NCBI GenBank assembly: GCA_910586375.1 | Contig: CAJUIE010000091.1 | Span: forward strand, 1 to 6,739 | Direction of reading: 5' to 3' | From: an uncultured Alistipes sp. | Lineage (GTDB): Bacteria > Bacteroidota > Bacteroidia > Bacteroidales > Rikenellaceae | Length of the DNA stretch: 6,739 bases | The notes under the pieces: generated by a model | Databases searched by the model: none | What the model was told of the DNA's origin: nothing | The model's input: the letters and a program-made list of their open reading frames with translations, nothing else | Position numbers and translations under genes: made by a program | In this document: positions 1 through 5,780 of the stretch, in pieces | Layout: each line of letters begins with the position of its first letter | Position numbering within the stretch: the stretch's first letter is position 1

Positions 1-1316
1 GGCGTGTAGTCCAGACTGCCTGAGAGCCACTCGCCCAGTGCCTTCATGGCGCGGAACTGTTCGGCCTCTGTGGGCAGCATCAGGGCGCTGATGAGCTTGG
101 GTGTCAGCAGCGTGTGCCACGTGTCGAGCAGTTCGTCACGGCCATAGACGTAGGGTTTGCGCGTCTCGGAAAGTCCACTCCAATAGGCCAGCACGCGGAC
201 GTATTCGTCCGTCTTGTTGCGGGCTGCAATTTTGTCGCGCATGAGCCAGGCCGCGTCGTAGATTTTGCGGATGTTGTAGCCGTAGTGGTGGTTGGTGCCG
301 TTGCCGTGGCCGAAAGCGAAGCCCTGGTCGATGGCGTGGTCGAAGACCAGGAAAAAGTCTTCGTCGTATGTCGGATCGCGGTTCACATAGCTGTTCAGTG
401 CAAAGGCGTAGAGCATGTTCTCGATGTCGTCCTGCCGCAGTTCGCCCTTGTTTCGGTTGCACTCGTCATTTGAGAGCAGCGGAGCACCGACGATGCCTCC
501 GTCGTCCGTGCGGCGGATTGCTGCCTTTTCGAGGTTCTTCAACGCCCGGGGAATGATCGTGCCGTTGATGTAGTTGGTACTTGACATGGTGGCCGCCACG
601 ATGCCGTCGATGCGCGACTTCGTGTCATCGAGCATCTTGCGCTCGGCGGCGGAGAGCTCGCGCAGCGGCTCGGCGTAGTCGTACTGCTCCCACTCCCAGA
701 GGCGGGCCCAGTGCCACAGCGTCCGCCGCAGGTGGTTGTTGTTGTCGGGGATTTGCTGGTCGGGGGTTATCTGGTCATGGAGCTTCGTTTCGGCGAAGGT
801 CAGGCGGTCGATGAATATTTCGCCTTTTTCCACCCCTTCGGGCGCACGGATTTTCATGCGGGCGATCTGCTGCGAGGAGTGGTCGCCCGGCATGTCGTTG
901 TACTTGATCCAGCAGGCGCGCCAGCCCGTGAAGTCGAGGTGGAAATCGAAATGGTAGGGCACTTCACCCGTTGGGGTTTCGAATGTGAAGTGCAGGTCGC
1001 CGTCCGTGGCCGCAGGGTTGTAGATCCAGAGCATGATGCCCGCGCCTTTGGTGCGGAACGAGCGCATGAGCTGGGCGTAGTCGGCGAAGCAGAGCTCCGC
1101 TGCGGGGGCCTCCCACGTCCAGCGCAGCGATTGGCGTCCGTCTTTGTAGTGTTTGTCGCTCAGCTCGATACGGCCTTTTTCGTCGCACGAAAAACCTTTC
1201 GGGATGCCGGTTTCGAAGTCGATGCGGGCGTCGATCGCTGCGGCGGCATTTTGCGCGCCCGCACCCGCAATCAACAGCGAAACCACTGACAGGCAGATAT
1301 TTGATATTCGTTTCAT
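1..1316 (-). CDS. PL8-family chondroitin/hyaluronan lyase, N-terminal part (runs off left edge)
   Basis: Partial gene: 438 complete codons are visible, against roughly 1000 residues for the family. The start is ATG at 1316-1314, preceded by an AGGA 4 nt upstream. It opens with a Sec signal peptide (MKRISNICLSVVSLLIAGAGA, cut probably before QN), with no lipobox. Residues ~30-180 look like the N-terminal jelly-roll of chondroitin ABC lyases (FTGWRACW near the middle, matching FTGWRGAW in the plus-strand lyase). From ~190 the alpha/alpha toroid begins (HLRRTLWHWARLWEWE). The motif HHYGYNIRKIY at 343-353 matches HHLGYSMRNFY of the other lyase and gives the expected catalytic His344 and Tyr353. 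The reaction would be beta-eliminative cleavage of uronic-acid-containing glycosaminoglycan in the periplasm or outside the cell. Oddity: the position of the catalytic Arg is Lys407 (LLTPKLISALMLP), and the nearby Asn is His401. The predicted catalytic Glu lies outside the window. It is transcribed divergently from the GH88 operon. The fold family is secure; substrate and activity are not. Confidence 0.9.
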   Translation of the reverse strand, partial: MKRISNICLSVVSLLIAGAGAQNAAAAIDARIDFETGIPKGFSCDEKGRIELSDKHYKDGRQSLRWTWEAPAAELCFADYAQLMRSFRTKGAGIMLWIYNPAATDGDLHFTFETPTGEVPYHFDFHLDFTGWRACWIKYNDMPGDHSSQQIARMKIRAPEGVEKGEIFIDRLTFAETKLHDQITPDQQIPDNNNHLRRTLWHWARLWEWEQYDYAEPLRELSAAERKMLDDTKSRIDGIVAATMSSTNYINGTIIPRALKNLEKAAIRRTDDGGIVGAPLLSNDECNRNKGELRQDDIENMLYAFALNSYVNRDPTYDEDFFLVFDHAIDQGFAFGHGNGTNHHYGYNIRKIYDAAWLMRDKIAARNKTDEYVRVLAYWSGLSETRKPYVYGRDELLDTWHTLLTPKLISALMLPTEAEQFRAMKALGEWLSGSLDYT

Positions 1317-1320
1317 AAAT

Positions 1321-1324
1321 TCCT
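1321..1324 (-). promoter_or_regulatory. Shine-Dalgarno-like AGGA before the minus-strand lyase
   Basis: On the minus strand AGGA is followed by ATTT and then the ATG at 1316. Such purine-rich sites are often missing in Bacteroidetes, so it helps fix this start. The two plus-strand starts at 1493 and 2727 lack a comparable element. Confidence 0.45.
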
Positions 1325-1331
1325 ATTTGGT

Positions 1332-1362
1332 CAAAAATAAGCAAAAGAATTGGATGACCAAA
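1332..1362 (-). promoter_or_regulatory. Bacteroidetes-type promoter for the minus-strand PL8 lyase
   Basis: Reading the minus strand, TTTG at 1362-1359 is followed by 19 nt and then TATTTTTG at 1339-1332. This fits the Bacteroidetes primary-sigma pattern of a -33 TTTG and a -7 TAnnTTTG at normal spacing. Transcription would start near 1325-1328, giving a very short leader (about 10 nt) that still holds the AGGA. The -33 box overlaps the palindrome at 1350-1361, so a factor bound there should affect polymerase access. Assignment is by motif only; a weaker 7/8 match (AAACTTTG, 1366-1359) is an alternative -7. Confidence 0.5.
1350..1361. promoter_or_regulatory. Palindromic operator candidate, copy 1 (TTGGATGACCAA)
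   Basis: A TTGG-N4-CCAA palindrome, identical at 11 of 12 positions to the one at 1465-1476. It overlaps the -33 box of the minus-strand lyase promoter. A further half-site TTTGGTCA at 1326-1333 forms an 8-bp inverted repeat with TGACCAAA at 1355-1362, so the -7 box lies between matched arms. The form resembles operators of dimeric repressors such as the GntR or LacI families, but the regulator is not in the window and its identity is unknown. Confidence 0.45.
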
Positions 1363-1383
1363 GTTTAACGCCAGGAAAAAATA

Positions 1384-1412
1384 AAAAATTTCCCGGCGGG
1401 TGAATTATTTTT
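1384..1412. other. AT-rich divergent spacer with small inverted repeat
   Basis: The middle of the intergenic region is A/T tracts around a short GC core: AATT (1387-1390), CCC-GGC-GGG (1392-1400) and AATT (1403-1406) are symmetric apart from unpaired bases between the two stems. It could form a small hairpin, bend DNA or serve as an upstream promoter element for both directions. The GC stem is only 3-4 bp, so I do not call it a terminator; both flanking genes point away from it. Confidence 0.25.
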
Positions 1413-1442
1413 AAAAAAACGCTGTAACTCCGAAAAAAGTTT

Positions 1443-1450
1443 TATCTTTG
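1443..1450 (+). promoter_or_regulatory. -7 box (TATCTTTG) of the GH88-PL8-sulfatase operon
   Basis: Exact match to the Bacteroidetes -7 consensus TAnnTTTG, 42 nt before the ATG at 1493. I see no clear TTTG at the -33 distance (about 1420-1423), which suggests a weaker or activator-dependent promoter. The predicted start near 1455 gives a leader of about 38 nt that contains the palindrome at 1465-1476. Confidence 0.5.
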
Positions 1451-1464
1451 TCCGAAAAGTCTGA

Positions 1465-1476
1465 TTGGATAACCAA
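1465..1476. promoter_or_regulatory. Palindromic operator candidate, copy 2 (TTGGATAACCAA)
   Basis: Near-perfect TTGG-N4-CCAA palindrome lying 14 nt downstream of the -7 box and 16 nt before the GH88 start, so within the predicted 5' leader. It differs from copy 1 (1350-1361) by one base. Binding here would block initiation or elongation into the operon. That it is an operator is inference from repetition, symmetry and placement. Confidence 0.45.
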
Positions 1477-1492
1477 AAAAATTACGTTCGAC

Positions 1493-2710
1493 ATGATCCG
1501 AATTCTGTGTAGAAGCGCAGCCGTTGCGCTGGTGTTTGCCGGGAGCGTCGCATGTGCTCCTGCCGTGCGGCGTGCCGCCATTATCGACGAAAACGTCGCC
1601 GTCGCCGTGCGGCAGATCGGCATGTTGGCCGATTCGGCCGAGACGGGCGGTGTCATCCGCATCCCCTCGACCTATAAGAACGGAGCCGTCGAATATGTCC
1701 CTGTCGACGACTGGGTGAGCGGCTTCTTCGCCGGCACGCTGTGGTATATGTACGAACTTACGGGCGACCAGACGTGGGCAGCCCGGGCACAGCGCCACAC
1801 CGAAATTCTCGACTCGGTACAGCATCTCCAGTGGCACCACGACGTAGGCTTCATGATTTACGATAGCTATGGTAACGGATTGAGGTTGAAGCATATTCCC
1901 GGCTATGAGGATGTTATCGTCCAGACAGCCCGGTCGCTCTCTACACGGTTTCGTCCGGTTCCGGGCGTCATCCAGTCGTGGGACGCCGATCGGGGGTGGC
2001 AGGGTACGCGCGGCTGGCAGTGCCCCGTCATCATCGACAACATGATGAACCTCGAACTGCTCTTCAAGGCTACGGAGTTTTCGGGCGACAGTACCTTTTA
2101 TAATATAGCAGTGAGCCATGCCGACCGGACCATGCAGGAGCACTTCCGCGACGATTGCAGCTGCTTCCACGTGGTCGATTACGACCTCTCTACCGGCCAG
2201 GTACGGGGACGCTGTACGGCTCAGGGGTATGCCGACGATTCGGCTTGGGCGCGTGGTCAGGCCTGGGCGGTTTATGGCTTCACGACCTGTTATCGTTATA
2301 CGGGTGATCGTCGCTATCTCGATCATGCCCGGCGGGTGGCCGACTTCATGTTGAACGATCCCAATATGCCCGATGATCTGGTGCCTTATTGGGATTATGA
2401 CGCCCCCAATATCCCTGACGAGCCGCGCGACGTCTCCACGGCCGCCGTCCTCGCCTCGGCTTTTTACGAAATGTACGTCCATACGGACAATGAACTTTAT
2501 AAACAGACTGCGGACCGCATTGTCGAATCGCTTTCGTCGCCTGCTTATCGGGCTGCAGTGGGCGAAAACGGCGGTTTTTTGTTGATGCACTCCGTGGGTA
2601 GTATTCCTCACGGCAGCAATATCGACGTACCGCTCAATTATGCCGATTATTATTTCCTGGAGGCTCTGATTCGCAAGCAGCGTATCGAGGCCGGTGAGCC
2701 ACTTTTCTGA
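1493..2710 (+). CDS. GH88 unsaturated glucuronyl hydrolase, lipoprotein
   Basis: 405 residues from ATG 1493. An upstream in-frame TTG at 1448 would start inside the -7 box and put 15 charged residues before the signal sequence, so it is rejected. MIRILCRSAAVALVFAGSVAC ends in a lipobox with Cys21, so the enzyme is exported and lipid-anchored. GH88 marks, in order: VDDWVSGFFAGTLWYMYELTGD (~74-95), HHDVGF with Asp117, IIDNMMNLELL with Asp182, and DDSAWARGQAWAVYGF (~249-264). The 65-residue Asp117-Asp182 spacing is close to the 61 between the catalytic Asp88 and Asp149 of Bacillus GL1 UGL. Length is normal for the family. It hydrates the 4,5 double bond of terminal unsaturated glucuronate and releases it from lyase-made di- or oligosaccharides, fitting the lyase gene 16 nt downstream. 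It is first in the operon. Preference for chondroitin, hyaluronan or heparin products cannot be read from sequence alone. Confidence 0.93.
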   Translation: MIRILCRSAAVALVFAGSVACAPAVRRAAIIDENVAVAVRQIGMLADSAETGGVIRIPSTYKNGAVEYVPVDDWVSGFFAGTLWYMYELTGDQTWAARAQRHTEILDSVQHLQWHHDVGFMIYDSYGNGLRLKHIPGYEDVIVQTARSLSTRFRPVPGVIQSWDADRGWQGTRGWQCPVIIDNMMNLELLFKATEFSGDSTFYNIAVSHADRTMQEHFRDDCSCFHVVDYDLSTGQVRGRCTAQGYADDSAWARGQAWAVYGFTTCYRYTGDRRYLDHARRVADFMLNDPNMPDDLVPYWDYDAPNIPDEPRDVSTAAVLASAFYEMYVHTDNELYKQTADRIVESLSSPAYRAAVGENGGFLLMHSVGSIPHGSNIDVPLNYADYYFLEALIRKQRIEAGEPLF

Positions 2711-2726
2711 TGTGAAAACTTAGCCG

Positions 2727-5700
2727 ATGAAATTGCGCCTTTCCCTTCTTTTCCTGCTCATTGCGGGGCTCTTTACCGTACGGGCCCAGTCATCGTGCGA
2801 TGTCGACGACGAGCGGATTCTCTCGTTCGAAGGCTCTGTCGCGCCGTTGATTGCGTCGCGGGGCTCTGAGGTGTCGGTTTCCGATCTGCACTTCAAGCAC
2901 GGTGCGCATTCGGCCTGCTGGCACTGGAATCGCCGTGGCGCACAGCTGCGCATCGGGGCTCCCGTCGGCTACCTTGCCGGGAATCCCGATCCGCGCGAAA
3001 CATCGGTTTCGACCTTTGTCTTCTGGGTGTATGCCCCCCGGCCGCTGGATGGCAAGCTGCGCTTCGAGTTCCGTAAGGAGGGGCGCACCTGTGCCTGGTT
3101 CGATTATGAGCTTGGCTTCACGGGCTGGCGCGGTGCGTGGGTCGCCTTCGACCGCGACATGCAGGGAAGGCCCGAGGAGGGTATGGACGAACTCGTCGTC
3201 ATCGTCGAAGGATCCCGGTGCGGCGAACTCTTTTTCGACCACCTGATCCTCTCTTCGTTCCAGGACATCCGCCACCATACGGCCGACTTTCAGGCCCCGT
3301 TCATCAATGCGGCTACTACGAACCATTGGCTCGTGTTGCTCCATTCGTGGCGGGAGGCGCTGCCTGGGGCGGACGCCGCGGTTGCTCCCGGCGAGTTGCG
3401 TGACGTGGCCACCGTCGAGGCCCGTTTGGGCGAACTTCTGCTCGAAGGACGTAAGCCTCTGACGATGGAAACGTTGCGCAGGCGTTTTGCCGATTATGCC
3501 ATCGTCGAAAATCCCGACGGCACGGTACGCGGTCGCCCCGTGTGGTTCGTGCGTTATGCCGAAACTTATATCAACCTCGGCCATCCCCACGTGGCCCGGC
3601 GGATGAACGACTGCGGACAGACTCTGCGCCGGTATAACGACTTCATGTTCCAGGTGGCCGTGGCTTATAACCGTTCCTCCGACGAAGTTGTGCGCGCTGA
3701 GCTGGCGCGGATGTATGTGCTGCTGACGCGCCATCTGCTCGATCAGGGCTTTGCGGCCGGCAGCGCTCAGGGTACACTCCACCACCTTGGTTATAGTATG
3801 CGCAACTTTTATACGGCGCCCGTGCTCATGCGCGACGTTTTGCGGCAGGCCGGGCTTGAACACGACGTGCAGCAGGCGATGGAGTGGTTCTCTGGCGTGG
3901 GGGAAGTGAAACGTCCGCCGCTCGCTCCGGGCATGGACATCGACGCTTTCAATACGTCGCTCATTGGACGCCTTGCCAGCATCGTCATGTTGCCCGATTC
4001 GCCCAGGAAGGTTGCGTGGCTGCGTTGTTTCTCCCGCTGGGTTGACAACGGATATAAGATCACTGAAGGCACCGGCCCTTCGTTCAAGAGCGACGGTACG
4101 GTTTTCCATCACCGACGCCATTATCCGGCTTATGCCGTCGATGGATTCAGTGGCGGTGCCGTGCAGGCCGTCTGGTTGCTTCACGGTACGGGATTCCGTG
4201 TAAGTGCTGAAAGTCATACTAATTTGAAACGAGCGCTGTTGGAGATGCGTTTTTACTGCAATTTGCGGTCGTTTCCGCTGGCTCTTTCGGGGCGTCATCC
4301 CGACGGCCGGGGGCAGCTCGTGCCGTGGCATTATGCTCGTCTTGCCGTATCGGGCACGCCTGATGGCAGCGATTCGATCGACCGCGAGCTGGCCGCCGCT
4401 TACTTGCGGCTGGCCGGGCAGGAGGATGCTTATACAGACCTTTTCCGCAAGGCCGGTATCGGGCCCGAACTTTCGCCCGAGGGGTGCCGGGTTTACGGTT
4501 ATAATGCTTCGCTCGCTCATCGGCGTGGTGATTGGCTGCTGACCGTCGCGGGCCACAGCCGCTATCTGTGGGCCGCCGAAATTTATCGGGGGGCTAACCA
4601 TTACGGTCGTTACCTTACGCACGGCAGTGTCCAGCTGTTGGGCGATGGCGACCCGGTCGGCAGCTTGGGCAGTGGTTACCGGCAGGAGGGGTGGGACTGG
4701 TGCCACATTCCCGGCACTACGGCCCTTGCTGTTCCCATGGAGCGAATGAAGGCCGATATCCTTAATGTCGATACCTGCTCGGGCTACGAGGAGATGCTCC
4801 TCTCCGATGAGGCGTTCGCTGGCGGAGCCACCCACCGGGGCAGCCACGGAGCTTTTGGCCTCAAGCTCCACGAACATGATAAGTATAACGGCTCTTTGCG
4901 GGCTCGCAAGTCGTGGTTTCTCTTCGATAACCGTCTCGTCGCCCTCGGCTCCGACATTGAGAACGAGGCCGACGGAGAGCTGCACACCACGCTGTTCCAG
5001 AACTTTCTGCCCGGAACAACCGCCCCTGTGCGGGTAGACGGTGCCTGTGTCACAGAGTTTCCCTGGCGGGGCGAGTTTGCCGACGGATGTACCTTGCAGG
5101 ACAATATGGGCAACCTTTTCATCGTTCCTCGTGGGCGGGTGGTCCTCACGCGCGAGCGCCAGCATTCGCTCCACGAAGAGACCGATGCCCCTACCGAGAA
5201 CGATTTCGTCAAGGCGTGGATCGACCACGGTGGTATCACCCACGGTGAAAGTTATGAATACCTGATGGTCGTGCACGCTTCCGACGACGAGGTTGCGGAT
5301 TGCGCACACCGGCTGCCTTATGAAGTTTTTGCTGCCGATCGGCGGTTGCATGCTGTGCGGGATCGGGCCACGGGTATTTACGCCGCTGTGGCGTTTGAGG
5401 CTACGGACTCTTTGGCGGGTGGCGACGTCGTGCGGGGCGTTTCTTTGCCGTGTGTGTTGCTCGAAAGCCGCAATGCCGACAGAACGGTGACCCTGAGCGT
5501 TGCCGATCCCGATCTGCGCCTTTACGAGGGCCCGAGCGATGAGCGTTTCGATGCTGCGGGGCGGCGCATTGAGCGCAGCGTTTACGCGCGCAGCTGGATC
5601 GACAACCCTTCCGGTGAATCCCGCCTTCGGGTGACGCTTGCAGGTACGTGGCGGCTGGCCGAATCCTCCGATTACTGTACCCTTCGGTGGCTCGGCGACG

Positions 5701-5780
5701 GTACAACAGAGGCAGAGTTCCTCTGCCGCGAAGGCGCTACGCGCGAAGTGAAACTCATTGAGGCAAAACCGACTGAATGA
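2727..5780 (+). CDS. PL8-family chondroitin ABC-type lyase
   Basis: Complete, 1017 residues, the usual size for Proteus vulgaris-like chondroitin ABC lyases. MKLRLSLLFLLIAGLFTVRA is a Sec signal peptide (cut probably before QSS; no lipobox). Expected domains: N-terminal jelly-roll ~24-180 (Lyase_N type), alpha/alpha toroid ~195-570, then beta-sandwich domains ~590-1010. HHLGYSMRNFY at 352-362 corresponds to HHWGYSSRWWY in the Proteus enzyme as I recall it. His353, Tyr362, Arg415 (FNTSLIGRL) and Glu495 (AESHTN) match in order, and nearly in spacing, the His-Tyr-Arg-Glu set known from PL8 AC lyases. Later family marks are EIYRGANHYGRYLTHG, GWDWCHIPGTTA (655-666), LHTTLFQNFLPG and AWIDHGG (~829). 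It should depolymerise chondroitin/dermatan sulfate or hyaluronan by beta-elimination, yielding unsaturated ends for GH88. It starts 16 nt after the GH88 stop without an obvious SD and overlaps the sulfatase. Exact substrate and endo/exo mode are unresolved. Confidence 0.93.
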   Translation: MKLRLSLLFLLIAGLFTVRAQSSCDVDDERILSFEGSVAPLIASRGSEVSVSDLHFKHGAHSACWHWNRRGAQLRIGAPVGYLAGNPDPRETSVSTFVFWVYAPRPLDGKLRFEFRKEGRTCAWFDYELGFTGWRGAWVAFDRDMQGRPEEGMDELVVIVEGSRCGELFFDHLILSSFQDIRHHTADFQAPFINAATTNHWLVLLHSWREALPGADAAVAPGELRDVATVEARLGELLLEGRKPLTMETLRRRFADYAIVENPDGTVRGRPVWFVRYAETYINLGHPHVARRMNDCGQTLRRYNDFMFQVAVAYNRSSDEVVRAELARMYVLLTRHLLDQGFAAGSAQGTLHHLGYSMRNFYTAPVLMRDVLRQAGLEHDVQQAMEWFSGVGEVKRPPLAPGMDIDAFNTSLIGRLASIVMLPDSPRKVAWLRCFSRWVDNGYKITEGTGPSFKSDGTVFHHRRHYPAYAVDGFSGGAVQAVWLLHGTGFRVSAESHTNLKRALLEMRFYCNLRSFPLALSGRHPDGRGQLVPWHYARLAVSGTPDGSDSIDRELAAAYLRLAGQEDAYTDLFRKAGIGPELSPEGCRVYGYNASLAHRRGDWLLTVAGHSRYLWAAEIYRGANHYGRYLTHGSVQLLGDGDPVGSLGSGYRQEGWDWCHIPGTTALAVPMERMKADILNVDTCSGYEEMLLSDEAFAGGATHRGSHGAFGLKLHEHDKYNGSLRARKSWFLFDNRLVALGSDIENEADGELHTTLFQNFLPGTTAPVRVDGACVTEFPWRGEFADGCTLQDNMGNLFIVPRGRVVLTRERQHSLHEETDAPTENDFVKAWIDHGGITHGESYEYLMVVHASDDEVADCAHRLPYEVFAADRRLHAVRDRATGIYAAVAFEATDSLAGGDVVRGVSLPCVLLESRNADRTVTLSVADPDLRLYEGPSDERFDAAGRRIERSVYARSWIDNPSGESRLRVTLAGTWRLAESSDYCTLRWLGDGTTEAEFLCREGATREVKLIEAKPTE

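Noticed and set aside
711..1289. Plus-strand open frames across 114-1368
   Set aside because: They are antisense to the minus-strand PL8 gene, which reads without a stop from 1316 to the window edge and contains the signal peptide and the HHxGYxxRxxY motif.
1..1316. The minus-strand lyase as a pseudogene because only 438 codons are present
   Set aside because: The frame is intact to the window edge; the shortness is due to the window boundary, not a stop or frameshift.
1391..1412. Rho-independent terminator from the CCCGGCGGG hairpin followed by a T run
   Set aside because: The GC stem is at most 4 bp with a 1-3 nt loop, the T run is interrupted, and no gene ends toward it because both neighbours diverge.
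1448..1492. TTG at 1448 as the GH88 start
   Set aside because: It lies within the -7 box TATCTTTG and would add 15 residues before an otherwise well-formed lipoprotein signal starting at ATG 1493.
1442..2611. A 389-codon open frame on the minus strand opposite GH88
   Set aside because: It mirrors the GH88 gene, has no recognisable motifs, and would run through the plus-operon promoter and leader.
2790..5351. A long open frame (853 codons) on the minus strand opposite the 1017-residue lyase
   Set aside because: The plus-strand frame encodes a complete, recognisable PL8 enzyme with catalytic motifs. The antisense translation shows no signal, fold or family pattern; long antisense openings are common in GC-rich genes with biased third positions.
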